This document shows positions 39,045 to 47,521 of a stretch of 64,000 bases of DNA, one piece after another. Where the stretch lies: NCBI GenBank assembly GCA_016716385.1, contig JADJWL010000005.1:186001-250000 (forward strand), read 5' to 3'. Source of the stretch: Bryobacterales bacterium. GTDB taxonomy: Bacteria > Acidobacteriota > Terriglobia > Bryobacterales > Bryobacteraceae. The position numbers and the translations under genes are program-made. Position 1 is the first letter of the stretch, and every line of letters starts with the position of its first letter. The notes under the pieces are model-generated. The model saw nothing but the letters and a program-made list of their open reading frames with translations. It did no database searches and was not told the DNA's origin.

Positions 39045-40379
39045 ATGCCGAACGCTACGCGTGTCTCGAAACCGCTGTCACGGCGCTTCTTCCTCCGCGG
39101 GGCTGCTGTCTCCTTGGCTTTGCCTCCGCTGGAGGTCATGTTTGACCCCAACGGCATCGCCTATGCCGCCGGCCGGACCGCCGCGCCCGCTACGCCGGAC
39201 ACCCGTTTCGTGCTCTGGTTTAACGGCAACGGCGTTGTCGAGAAGTACTGGGTGCCGCCCGAGACCGGCGCCAACTACACGATGACGCCGTGCCTGTCGC
39301 CGCTGGCGCCGTTCCGTAACGACATCCATATCATCACCGGCCTCGACAATCCCGCGGCGCGCATGCCGGGTCCAGGCAACGACCACCACCGGTCGATGTC
39401 GGCGCTCGTCAGCGGCACCTCGTTCACCGGACGCGGCGCCGGCGGGCCCTCGATCGATCAGGTGATCGCCCAGCGGCTCTCGTCCGACCCCGAAAAGGCC
39501 ACGCGGTTCCGTTCGCTGCAGGTCGGCGTCAGCCAGGAGTCGTTCGGCGAGAGCATCCAGCGCAACCTGAGCTGGGCCGGCCGCGACCGCTCGTTGCCGC
39601 CGGAGATGATCCCGCACAAGCTCTTCGACCGGCTGTTCGGCGCCAAGGACCTGGGCTGGGTGAACCGCAAGCAGTCCGTGCTCGACACGGTCCTCGAAGA
39701 CGCGAAGAACCTGAAGAACGCGCTCGGCACGACGGACAAGCAGCGCGTCGAGGAGCACATGGCGTCGGTGCGCGACATCGAGCGCGCCATCACGAGCCTG
39801 CCGCCCGAGTACGCCGAAGTCAGCGAACCGGAGGCCGGCGGCGACATGAAGGATTGGCCGCGCATCGCCAAGCTGCAATCCGACCTGCTGGTGCATGCTC
39901 TGGCGACCGGACAGACCCGCGTCGCCTCCTACATGCTCACGAAGTGCCAGGGCCTGACGCGCTTCCCGTGGCTGGGCTACACCGCCGCGCGCCACCATGA
40001 TTACACGCACCGCGACGGCAAAGCGCCGGGCGCCGATGGCCCCGACGGGCAGCGCATCATGCGCGACATCTGCCGCTGGCACGTCGAGGAATTTGCCTAC
40101 CTGCTGGCGAAGATGAAGTCCGTGCCGGAAGGCGACGGAACGCTGCTCGACCGCACGTGCGTCCTGTTTATTCACGAGCACGCCGAGGCCAACGATCACA
40201 AGAACAACGGCATGCCGGCCATCATCGCCGGACACGCCGGCAACCTGCGCACCGGCGTCCACTCGAAAATGACGGGCACGATGGCTGAGTTGTACCTGAC
40301 GCTGGCCAATGACGTGATGGGCGTCGAGGTGGACCGCCTGCCGACCGGCGACAAGAAGCTCAGCGGCATCACGGCGTAG
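39045..40379 (+). CDS. DUF1552 protein, Tat-exported
   Basis: The 444-residue secreted protein belongs to the DUF1552 family, distantly related to DUF1501 and the sulfatase/phosphatase fold. It has a twin-arginine signal (SRRFFLRGAAVSLALPPLEVM). Characteristic blocks follow: FVLWFNGNGVVEKYWVP, HIITGLDNPAARM, and GNDHHRSMSALVSGT (GxDHHR). In many genomes DUF1552 partners a DUF1592 cytochrome-like protein, but none is adjacent here. The ATG at 39045 is preferred over one at 39021 because the latter lies inside the -10 hexamer. Role unknown. Confidence 0.88.
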   Translation: MPNATRVSKPLSRRFFLRGAAVSLALPPLEVMFDPNGIAYAAGRTAAPATPDTRFVLWFNGNGVVEKYWVPPETGANYTMTPCLSPLAPFRNDIHIITGLDNPAARMPGPGNDHHRSMSALVSGTSFTGRGAGGPSIDQVIAQRLSSDPEKATRFRSLQVGVSQESFGESIQRNLSWAGRDRSLPPEMIPHKLFDRLFGAKDLGWVNRKQSVLDTVLEDAKNLKNALGTTDKQRVEEHMASVRDIERAITSLPPEYAEVSEPEAGGDMKDWPRIAKLQSDLLVHALATGQTRVASYMLTKCQGLTRFPWLGYTAARHHDYTHRDGKAPGADGPDGQRIMRDICRWHVEEFAYLLAKMKSVPEGDGTLLDRTCVLFIHEHAEANDHKNNGMPAIIAGHAGNLRTGVHSKMTGTMAELYLTLANDVMGVEVDRLPTGDKKLSGITA

Positions 40380-40418
40380 CGGCAGCCGGGCGGCCGTTGC
40401 AGCCGTGCTCACAGGTTT

Positions 40419-41468
40419 ATGCCACAAATCAAAGGACCGGCGATCTTTCTCGCCCAGTTCATGGGGGATGAAGCGCCGTACAACACGCTTCCGGCCATCA
40501 CGGCCTGGGCGAAGTCGCTGGGGTACGTGGGCGTGCAGTTGCCGTCCTGGGACGGCCGCGCGATGGACCTCCAGAAGGCCGCCGAATCGACCACTTACTG
40601 CGACGCGCTCAAGGGCCAGGCAAATGGCCTCGCGTTCACGGAACTGTCGAGCCACCTCCAGGGCCAGTTGGTCGCGGTGCACCCGGCTTACGACGAGCTA
40701 TTCGACGCCTTCGCCGCGCCGGAAGTCCGGGGCAATCCGAAGGCGCGTACCGAGTGGGCCGTAGAGCAGATGAAGTTGGTGATCCGTGCGTCGCGGAACC
40801 TAGGGCTCGATGTGGTCCCGACCTTCAGCGGCGCTCTGCTCTGGCCAACCGTGTACCCGTGGCCGCAGCGTCCGGCCGGTCTGGTGGAGGAAGGGTTCAA
40901 AGAACTGGCCCGGCGCTGGAAACCGATCCTCGATTTCGCCGACGAGTATGGCGTCGACCTCGCGTTCGAGATTCACCCCGGCGAAGACCTGCACGACGGC
41001 GCCACCTTCGAGCGCTTCCGCGAGGCGACCGGCAACCATCCCCGGGCGAACATCCTCTACGACCCGTCGCACTTCATCCTACAGTGCCTCGATTACGTCG
41101 GTTACATCGACACCTACGGCGAGTTCATCAAGGCGTTCCACGTGAAGGACGCCGAGTTCCGTCCGTCGGTGCGCGCGGGCGTCTACGGCGGGTATCTCGA
41201 TTGGAAGGAGCGTCCCGGGCGTTTCCGCTCGCTGGGAGACGGGCAGGTCGACTTCAAGCAGGTGTTCACACGCCTGACCGCCGCGGGATACGATTCGTGG
41301 GCGGTGCTCGAGTGGGAGTGCTGCTACAAGGACGCGGCGCAGGGGGCGGCGGAAGGCGCGCCGTTCATCGCGTCGATGCTGATCGAGACGCCGAAGAAGG
41401 CGTTCGATGACTTCGCCGGCGCGGGCACGGATACGGCGCGCAACCGGCGGGTCCTGGGGCTGGACTGA
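40419..41468 (+). CDS. Sugar phosphate isomerase/epimerase family TIM-barrel protein
   Basis: This 349-residue AP-endonuclease-2-like TIM barrel belongs to the xylose-isomerase-like family used for many keto-sugar epimerisations and inosose reactions. Metal-binding elements typical of the fold are seen: DLAFEIHPGEDLHDG, NILYDPSHFILQ, FHVKDAEF, and WAVLEWECCYKD near the end. No signal peptide, so it is cytoplasmic. Its stop and the next ATG overlap by one base (TGATG), which couples it to the creatininase-like gene. Substrate unknown. Confidence 0.86.
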   Translation: MPQIKGPAIFLAQFMGDEAPYNTLPAITAWAKSLGYVGVQLPSWDGRAMDLQKAAESTTYCDALKGQANGLAFTELSSHLQGQLVAVHPAYDELFDAFAAPEVRGNPKARTEWAVEQMKLVIRASRNLGLDVVPTFSGALLWPTVYPWPQRPAGLVEEGFKELARRWKPILDFADEYGVDLAFEIHPGEDLHDGATFERFREATGNHPRANILYDPSHFILQCLDYVGYIDTYGEFIKAFHVKDAEFRPSVRAGVYGGYLDWKERPGRFRSLGDGQVDFKQVFTRLTAAGYDSWAVLEWECCYKDAAQGAAEGAPFIASMLIETPKKAFDDFAGAGTDTARNRRVLGLD

Positions 41469-42304
41469 TGCGCGCGGCAGTGGTGCTGCTGGCCGCGGCC
41501 GCCGGGTGGGCGCAGACGCCGGACCCGATGCGTCCCGACCCGAACATGCCGCGTCCGGTCGCGGTGCACGACTCGGTGTTCCTCGAAGAGCTGACCTGGC
41601 TCGAAGTCCGCGACGCGCAGCGCGCCGGCAAGACCACGGCGATTGTCGCCACCGGCGGCATCGAGATGAACGGGCCGTACCTGGCGCTCGGCAAGCACAA
41701 CTACATCCTGCGGGCGACCACCGAAGCCATCGCGCGAAAGCTGGGCAGCGCGCTGGTGGCGCCGATCGTAGCGTTCGTGCCCGAAGGCGACCTCGATCCG
41801 CCGACGCAGCACATGCTGTTTCCGGGGTCGATCAGCCTGCGCGAGGAGACGTTCCAGGCGCTGCTGACCGACATCGCGGCCAGCCTCAAGACCGGAGGCT
41901 TCCGGGACATCGTGTTCCTCGCCGACAGCGGCGGCAACGTGAAGGGGATGCAGGCGGTCGCGGCGAAGCTGACGCGCGAGTGGAAGGGCGCGGCGCGAGT
42001 GCACTACATCGCCGAATACTACGACTACCCCGGCGCCGCCCGTTTCGCCGAGGAGACGCTCGGCGTGAAGCAGGTCCCTGAAGGCCATCACGACGACTAC
42101 GTCATCTCGACGCAGATGATGACCGTTGATCCGCTGACGGTCCGCATGGAGCAGCGCCGGGCGAAGGGTCTGTTGAAGATCAACGGAGCGAGCCTCGAAC
42201 CTCCGCGCAGCATCGAGCACGGCCGCCGGATTGTGAACTACCGCGCCGAACGCGCGGCGGCCGCGATTCGGAAGGTTGTCGCCGCTAGCGGAACCAGGCG
42301 ATAG
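41468..42304 (+). CDS. Creatininase-like secreted protein with altered metal ligands
   Basis: The 278-residue protein shows the creatininase-family fold signature. Family members use a binuclear site built from a GxxExHGPHLPLxxD block and an NGHxxN block. Here these read GGIEMNGPYLALGKHNY (Glu66 kept, His to Asn68, Asp to His77) and LADSGGN (His to Ser154), so most canonical metal ligands are replaced. A signal peptide (AAVVLLAAAAGWAQ) is also unusual for this family. It may bind another metal arrangement or be non-catalytic. It is coupled to the isomerase-like gene and overlaps the convergent BNR gene by 20 bases. Confidence 0.75.
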   Translation: MRAAVVLLAAAAGWAQTPDPMRPDPNMPRPVAVHDSVFLEELTWLEVRDAQRAGKTTAIVATGGIEMNGPYLALGKHNYILRATTEAIARKLGSALVAPIVAFVPEGDLDPPTQHMLFPGSISLREETFQALLTDIAASLKTGGFRDIVFLADSGGNVKGMQAVAAKLTREWKGAARVHYIAEYYDYPGAARFAEETLGVKQVPEGHHDDYVISTQMMTVDPLTVRMEQRRAKGLLKINGASLEPPRSIEHGRRIVNYRAERAAAAIRKVVAASGTRR

Positions 42305-43334
42305 GCAGGCTCTTGAAGCGGAGCGAGATCCGGCCGCGCTCGGAGACGTAATAAGTCAGGTGGACCCGTTCGCCGTCCCGTGTGGCGCTGGTGTACGCGT
42401 ACGTCTTGGATAAATCAGACTCAACAGCCTTCGGCTCGGACCATGTCCGGCCGTCATCCTGCGAAGTGGCTGCCACCAGGGGGGTGCGTGGTCCGGAGTG
42501 GCCCGCCTTGAGGTCCACGCTCGGATTGTAGACGATCGCCAGCCGGCCGTCCGGGAGGCGGAAGATGGTCGACGGCGCTTCGGGCGCGCGCACCGTCCAG
42601 GGGGCGGCCGGAGTCCAGGTGTCGCCGCCATCGGAGGACAGCGCGTGCCAGACCTCGCCCACCTGCGTGCGGATGATCTGGAGCAGGCGCCCGTCCCGCA
42701 GTTCGACCAGGCCGGGCTCCATCGCGCCCCGGCGCGGGGCGCGGCTCACGCCTTTCCCCCGGCGCCAGGTGCGTCCCCGGTCGTCCGAATAGTACATCAC
42801 CGTGCGGAATTCTTCGTTGGGACGGAACACTTCTTCGACAAACGCGGTGGGACACACAAGGCGCCCACTCGCCAGACGCACGACGCGGGCGTTGTTCATC
42901 ACGTAGTAGCCGGGGTCGGAGATGACGCGCACCGGTTCGCTCCACGTCCGGCCCTCGTCGGCCGAGCGGCGCACCATGAAGAAGAGATCGCGCGGGGAGT
43001 TCTTGACGCCGTAGAAGAACAGGATTTCGCCGTCGAGGCGCAGAAAGCTCACCGACATGACGTTCTGGGCGCCGGTCGTCTCTTGCAGGACGTACGGTGC
43101 CGACCAGCTCCGGCCGCCGTCGCGCGAGGTGCGGGCGGCGATGCGGGCGGTGGAATCGTCCCGCCCGCCGCCGAGGAATTCCGACCAGGCTGCGAGCAGC
43201 GTGCCGTCGCGCAGGACGACAACATCGCCCTCGGAATGCCGGGGGCTGTCCGCGCCGGCCACCGCCAGCATCGTCTCGATGACCTCGCCGGGTGCGTGCA
43301 GGGCGAGCAGGAGAAGCAGGGACAGTCCGCGCAT
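42285..43334 (-). CDS. Secreted BNR/sialidase-like protein (third copy)
   Basis: This is a 349-residue exported six-blade propeller with Asp boxes TSRDGGRSWSAP, SADEGRTWSEP, SDDRGRTWRRG, SSDGGDTWTPA and SQDDGRTWSEP. The signal peptide is LSLLLLLALHAPGEV. The early HSEGDVVVLRDGTLLAAWSEF and later arginine-containing strands resemble sialidase-family catalytic modules, but substrate is undetermined. It stands alone on the minus strand, about 30 bases after the Roadblock gene, with which it may be co-transcribed. Confidence 0.85.
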   Translation of the reverse strand: MRGLSLLLLLALHAPGEVIETMLAVAGADSPRHSEGDVVVLRDGTLLAAWSEFLGGGRDDSTARIAARTSRDGGRSWSAPYVLQETTGAQNVMSVSFLRLDGEILFFYGVKNSPRDLFFMVRRSADEGRTWSEPVRVISDPGYYVMNNARVVRLASGRLVCPTAFVEEVFRPNEEFRTVMYYSDDRGRTWRRGKGVSRAPRRGAMEPGLVELRDGRLLQIIRTQVGEVWHALSSDGGDTWTPAAPWTVRAPEAPSTIFRLPDGRLAIVYNPSVDLKAGHSGPRTPLVAATSQDDGRTWSEPKAVESDLSKTYAYTSATRDGERVHLTYYVSERGRISLRFKSLPIAWFR

Positions 43335-43365
43335 CGCCTTCTAGCTTACGACGATGTGCCGGATT

Positions 43366-43752
43366 TCAGAAAAGCTCGCCGACTTCCTTGGCGATCGCCC
43401 GCGCTTCGAGGTGGATCAGACCGGCGTTGCCGCCTTTCGGCGCGATCACCGCCAGAACGCCCTTCGGTCCAGCCGAGTAGAGGAAGATTTGACCCTCGGC
43501 GCCCGTGACGCTGATCTCGACAAGCTGGCCGACGCTCAGACTCTCGCTCACCCTCCGTCCAAGATTGATCGACGCCGCCGCCATCGCCGCGATCCGGTCC
43601 GCCATCGCCGCCACCCGGGCCGGGTCCGCTCCTCCGGCGATGGAATGCGCGACCGGCAACCCCTCAGTCGACGCGATCAGGACACCCCGGAGCTCCGGGA
43701 TCGCTGCCCGGAGCGTCTCAATGTGCTTTTGCAGTGCCTCAAGCTTTGCCAT
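43366..43752 (-). CDS. Roadblock/LC7 domain protein
   Basis: This is a 128-residue single Roadblock/LC7 domain. The domain forms dimers and regulates small GTPases such as MglA in bacteria. The helix-strand pattern is clear: IPELRGVLIASTEGLPVAHS, AMADRIAAMAAASINLGRR, LVEISVTGAEGQIFLYSAG and GVLAVIAPKGGNAGLIHLEARAIAKEVGEL. GGGAG lies seven bases before the ATG. No GTPase gene is in the window. The divergent block of zinc-ribbon, membrane and TPR genes across a 324-base gap is the only visible candidate partner set. Confidence 0.88.
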   Translation of the reverse strand: MAKLEALQKHIETLRAAIPELRGVLIASTEGLPVAHSIAGGADPARVAAMADRIAAMAAASINLGRRVSESLSVGQLVEISVTGAEGQIFLYSAGPKGVLAVIAPKGGNAGLIHLEARAIAKEVGELF

Positions 43753-44076
43753 TTGGTCTCCCTCAATCCACTAAGAATGACGCCGACGCCCTCCGCTCAG
43801 CCGGGCGCACCAGATATTAGAATCGCCGGATAGGAGAATAACTTTAGTCCCTGGGCGAAAAAACTTCGCTCCCGGTATCTGGCTCGCGCCGAAGCCCTTG
43901 ACCAGTACGGGGAGGGGGCGTACTAGGGTTTCCGCCGGACTCCGGCTGGACGCCGGCTCAGGTTTCGACCTGAGGCCAGAAATACGGCCCTTCTCCTAGC
44001 AGTCCGCTCGTAGGGGTTTTCACGACTGGCAACTCGCCCCCCTTGGCCCTACGATGGAGTCTGACGGGAGTGTCTC
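43753..44076. other. Intergenic region between the Roadblock gene and the zinc-ribbon operon
   Basis: This 324-base divergent spacer has no supported gene. On the plus strand TTGACC (43898-43903) and TACTAG (43921-43926) are 17 bases apart, a weak promoter candidate. Downstream lies a hairpin with a TTCG tetraloop. G/C-rich inverted segments (GCCGGA...TCCGGC) precede it. Confidence 0.4.
43957..43974 (+). other. Perfect hairpin with TTCG tetraloop in the leader of the TPR operon
   Basis: CTCAGGT-TTCG-ACCTGAG forms a seven-pair stem with the very stable UUCG-type loop, about 100 bases before the zinc-ribbon gene. No T-run follows, so it is not a normal terminator. It could stabilise or regulate the leader. 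Confidence 0.5.
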
Positions 44077-44568
44077 ATGGCTGAACTCCATTGCCTGTAT
44101 TGTGAGAAACCACTCGGGTTGGTCGCCCGCCTGTCGGGCGGGGAGTTCTGCGGCCGGGAGCACCGGGATCTGTACCAGCAGGAGCATACGAAGTTGGCTC
44201 TGGCGAGGCTCATGCAGGCGCAGCCGTCTGCGTCGCGGGCGCCCGAACCCGTCGGGCTGCCGGTCAACGACCCGCCGCCGGCAGGAATGGTCGGTGATCG
44301 GACTCCCCCGGCCGCGACAGGTTTTGGGTCCCCCATGGCGGCAGAGGTGGACCGGTGGCTCCTCCCGCAGCCCCCTCTGGGGTCTCGACTGCAAGGAATC
44401 GGCTTTGTCAGCCCGGGCGCCTTCCTGCGGCGGGACGTGCAGCCGGAATCGGTCCCGGGGCCGCAATGGCGGCTGGAGGCGGTGGCCTTCGCGCCGCCTG
44501 AGCCAAAGCAGGGATATCTCGACGAGCGGCTCAGGCGCTGCGGACAGGTGAACGCGCATGCCGCGTAG
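44077..44568 (+). CDS. Zinc-ribbon-like hypothetical protein, first gene of TPR operon
   Basis: I do not recognise this 163-residue protein as a named family. The N-terminus has a CxxC-x18-CxxxH pattern (LHCLYCEKP ... EFCGREHRD), likely a small zinc site. The rest is low-complexity and proline-rich (PAGMVGDRTPPAATG) with no membrane helix or signal peptide. It is the first gene of a plus-strand block with a single-pass membrane protein and two TPR proteins, 27 bases before the next ATG. A protein-protein adaptor role fits, but this is inference. Confidence 0.6.
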   Translation: MAELHCLYCEKPLGLVARLSGGEFCGREHRDLYQQEHTKLALARLMQAQPSASRAPEPVGLPVNDPPPAGMVGDRTPPAATGFGSPMAAEVDRWLLPQPPLGSRLQGIGFVSPGAFLRRDVQPESVPGPQWRLEAVAFAPPEPKQGYLDERLRRCGQVNAHAA

Positions 44569-44595
44569 CGGGACACAGAATTGGGGAGCGGAACC

Positions 44596-45765
44596 ATGCC
44601 GATGACCGGGACAGGCGCCGGGACCGCGAGCGACCGGGCTGGTGGCGTGCTGCTGCCGCTCGACCTGGCGACGTTGTTCCTTCCGTTCGGCCGGCCGGCG
44701 GCGGAAGAACTGCGGCTCGCCGCGGACACGACGATGCCATGGCTCGGACGGCTGGTCCCGGAGTGGTCCGGCACGCTGCGGACGGGCCTGGCCTTGGCGG
44801 ACGGCCCGGGTGCGACGCCTGTCGAAGAGGCCATCCCAACCCCCATCCAGGAAACAAGCGATTGGGACGGGCGCATTCCTCGCATGCCGGACTGGATCCC
44901 GCTCCAGTTCACTGCCCAGGCGATCGGGATTGTCTCAGCTCCCGAGTCCCCCGCAAGCACGTGGTTGCGCCAGACGTTTCCCGTGGCGATTCCGCGTTAT
45001 GACGGGCTGCCGTTCCGCCCGCGCATGGCCGGCGGTCCGCGAGGTGGACCAGTTGCCGCCGCGCCGGCTGCGGAACCGGCACCCGTTGAGCGGTCTCCCG
45101 CTGCGGTCCGGATCGAACCGCACCTGACCACCCTCGAGGCGGCCGCGGAAGACAGCGGCATGCCCACAGCCGTCAAGGCAGGCATCCCGGTGCTGCTCCT
45201 GGCCGCGGGTCTTGGATACTACTTCTTCTCAAGCGGCACGACCGAGGTTCGGGCCCCGCAGGGAACCGCACAGCAGGCGATCGACGTCGGCGGCCAGGGA
45301 TGGGTGACCGAATGGGCCTCCGACGCAGTGGGGTCCCGCCGTGGCAGGCAGTTGACGCTCTACCGGCCTTCGATGAATCTCGACGACTACCGCTTCGAGT
45401 TTTCGGGCACAATCGAAACCGGCGCGCTTGGATGGGTCTTTCGCGCGGCTGACACACGGAACTATTACGGAATGAAACTGTCCGCCGGGACCTCGGGGCT
45501 TGTCTACCAGAGATTCGCCGTCGTCGACGGGCGGGAGAGCTCGGTTGAGGAGAAGCCGCTCGCGCTGCCAGCCGGCCCCGGGCGCCCGCTTTCAGTGCGG
45601 CTCGAGGCTCGCGGACCGCAATTCTCGGTGACGGTGCAGGGACAGCCAGTCGACGTTTGGACAGATAACCGCCTGAAGACCGGGGCCGTTGGATTCATCA
45701 GCGAGCGGGAGGAACGGGCCTCGACCGGTTCGGTCCAGTTTTCGCACTACCGGGGCGGACGCTAA
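44596..45765 (+). CDS. Single-pass membrane protein with cytosolic N-region and LamG-like outer domain
   Basis: This is a 389-residue protein with no family name I can assign. About 190 N-terminal residues lack a signal peptide and are rich in Pro/Ala. One membrane helix follows (AGIPVLLLAAGLGYYFF, about residues 195-213). The remaining ~170 residues resemble a DUF1080/LamG-type jelly roll (NLDDYRFEFSGTIETGALGWVFRAADTRNYYGMKL, GFISEREERASTGSVQFSHY). The ATG at 44596 follows GGGGAG by eight bases. Topology would put the N-region in the cytoplasm with the TPR partners and the jelly roll outside. Confidence 0.62.
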   Translation: MPMTGTGAGTASDRAGGVLLPLDLATLFLPFGRPAAEELRLAADTTMPWLGRLVPEWSGTLRTGLALADGPGATPVEEAIPTPIQETSDWDGRIPRMPDWIPLQFTAQAIGIVSAPESPASTWLRQTFPVAIPRYDGLPFRPRMAGGPRGGPVAAAPAAEPAPVERSPAAVRIEPHLTTLEAAAEDSGMPTAVKAGIPVLLLAAGLGYYFFSSGTTEVRAPQGTAQQAIDVGGQGWVTEWASDAVGSRRGRQLTLYRPSMNLDDYRFEFSGTIETGALGWVFRAADTRNYYGMKLSAGTSGLVYQRFAVVDGRESSVEEKPLALPAGPGRPLSVRLEARGPQFSVTVQGQPVDVWTDNRLKTGAVGFISEREERASTGSVQFSHYRGGR

Positions 45766-45785
45766 GAAATAAGGGAGCAACGCGC

Positions 45786-47471
45786 ATGGCAGACAACGAT
45801 TCCGACAAATGGGTCTGGTTTTCCGACGACGACCCCCTGCCGGGACCCCTGAAGCCGGACTTGCAGACGCCGGTGGATCTGTTTCAGTTCGACGAGATTC
45901 CGCCGGAAGCCAGGAAAGAGCCCGGCACCGATGGCTTGGTGCGGGGCCTCGAACTGCACGTCGCGGGCAAGTCCGAAGAGGCTCTGGAGGTTCTGGAAAC
46001 GGCGCTGGCGGCGGGCGAGCCGGCGGCGGATGTCCAGGCGGCGATCGGAGGCATTCAGTTCGCTCTCGGACGCTTTGACGCGGCGGCACGCGCCTACCGC
46101 GCGGTTGCCGAGGCCGCGCCGGAGCACAAGACTGCGTCCTACAATGCGGCCGTTTGCGAGGAACGCGCCGGACGGGCGGCCGAAGCCGCGGTTCTGTTCG
46201 ACCGCGCGGCCGCCGTCGATCCGGATCGGCGCGAAGCCTGGCTTGGCTTGGGGCTGGCCCGGCTCACGTTGGACGAAAACGAGCGCGCGGTGGAAGCCTT
46301 TGACCGTTACCTGCAGGGCGGCGACGATCCGCGGGCGCGGTTCGGCAGAGCTGTCGCGCTCCAGAAAGTCGGGCAGTCCGCCGAGGCTGCCGGGATCTAC
46401 GAGGGGCTGCTGCGCACCGGGCAGAATTTTCCGGAACTGCTGCACAACCTGATGGTGCTCAACACCGAACGGGGCGATTTCGAAGGCGCGGCCGCGGCAG
46501 CCGCACGGCTGCTGGCGCGCGATCCGCAGTCCGCCCCGGCGCTGTCCGTCCTCGCCGCGGCGGCGTTCGCTTCGGGCGACTTCGCCGCCGCGGTCCGACA
46601 CAACGAGGCGCTGGTGGCGCTGGCTCCCACGCATGACACCTGGTTCAACCTGGGAGTTGCCCGGCAGTCCGGCGGCAAGTTCGAACAGGCGGCTGAAGCC
46701 TACACCCGTGCGCTCGAAGCCATGCCGGACTCAGCGCAGGCGGCGGCCAACCTCGGCCTCGTTCTCCAACAGCAGCAGGACCTGAACGGAGCCGCCAAGG
46801 CGTACGAACGCGCTCTGCAGAGCGATCCGACGATGGCCGGCCCGCTGTGGAACCTGGCCCTCATCGCCGAGCGCCGCGACGAACTCGAGCGCGCCGAAGG
46901 GTTCTACAGCCGGCTGCTCGAACACAACCCGCGAATGGCGGACGCGTCGTTCCGGCTCGGCTACCTCAGGCTCCAGCGCGGCGACCTTCCGGGGAGCGTC
47001 GCCGCCTTCGACGCCTGCCTGGCCGAGCGTCCGGCCTGGGGGGACGCCTGGATGAACAAAGGGATCGCCCACTGGCGAAGCGGCGATCGCGACGGTTCGC
47101 GCGAGGCCTTCGAGCGGGCGCTGGCGGAGGCGCCCGGCTCGGTAGAAGCGTTGCGTGCGCTGGCCGCGCTCGCGATCGAACGCGGCGACGCCGGACAGGC
47201 CCTGGAGTACCAGAAGCGGCTCATCGATCTGGGTGAGCGCAGCCCGGAAGTGCTCTACAACACCGCGCTCCTGCTGCAACGCGACGGCCGGCTCGACGAC
47301 GCCATCCGCTATTACAAGGAAGCGATCGGGGAGCGCGGGCAGTTTGCCGAAGCGCTTCTCAATCTCGGTCACGCATTAAAATCAATGGGGCAGGAGGGCG
47401 AGGCGCGGCAGTACTGGCGCAAGGCGATGGACGCGGATCCGGAGCTGGCGGAAGCTTACTTCGGCAACTAG
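45786..47471 (+). CDS. Cytoplasmic TPR-repeat protein A
   Basis: The 561-residue protein is made almost entirely of tetratricopeptide repeats from about residue 50 to the end (for example WFNLGVARQSGGKFEQAAEAYTRALEAMPDSAQ and LYNTALLLQRDGRLDDAIRYYKEAIGE). No signal peptide or membrane helix. It begins with an acidic leader containing the motif SDKWVW, which recurs in the next gene as SDEKWVW. AAGGGAG precedes the ATG. It sits 20 bases after the membrane-protein gene. It probably scaffolds a complex; the partner is unknown. Confidence 0.85.
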   Translation: MADNDSDKWVWFSDDDPLPGPLKPDLQTPVDLFQFDEIPPEARKEPGTDGLVRGLELHVAGKSEEALEVLETALAAGEPAADVQAAIGGIQFALGRFDAAARAYRAVAEAAPEHKTASYNAAVCEERAGRAAEAAVLFDRAAAVDPDRREAWLGLGLARLTLDENERAVEAFDRYLQGGDDPRARFGRAVALQKVGQSAEAAGIYEGLLRTGQNFPELLHNLMVLNTERGDFEGAAAAAARLLARDPQSAPALSVLAAAAFASGDFAAAVRHNEALVALAPTHDTWFNLGVARQSGGKFEQAAEAYTRALEAMPDSAQAAANLGLVLQQQQDLNGAAKAYERALQSDPTMAGPLWNLALIAERRDELERAEGFYSRLLEHNPRMADASFRLGYLRLQRGDLPGSVAAFDACLAERPAWGDAWMNKGIAHWRSGDRDGSREAFERALAEAPGSVEALRALAALAIERGDAGQALEYQKRLIDLGERSPEVLYNTALLLQRDGRLDDAIRYYKEAIGERGQFAEALLNLGHALKSMGQEGEARQYWRKAMDADPELAEAYFGN

Positions 47472-47521
47472 CTTCAGTTGCCAGGACGCGTCCGGCTGGG
47501 GACGCAGGAACGGGAAGACCG

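Noticed and set aside
23850..43334. True sialic-acid catabolism from three BNR proteins plus the NAL-family aldolase
   Set aside because: Asp boxes are only structural, the genes are dispersed, and no nanE, nanK or transporter was seen; kept only as a weak suggestion.
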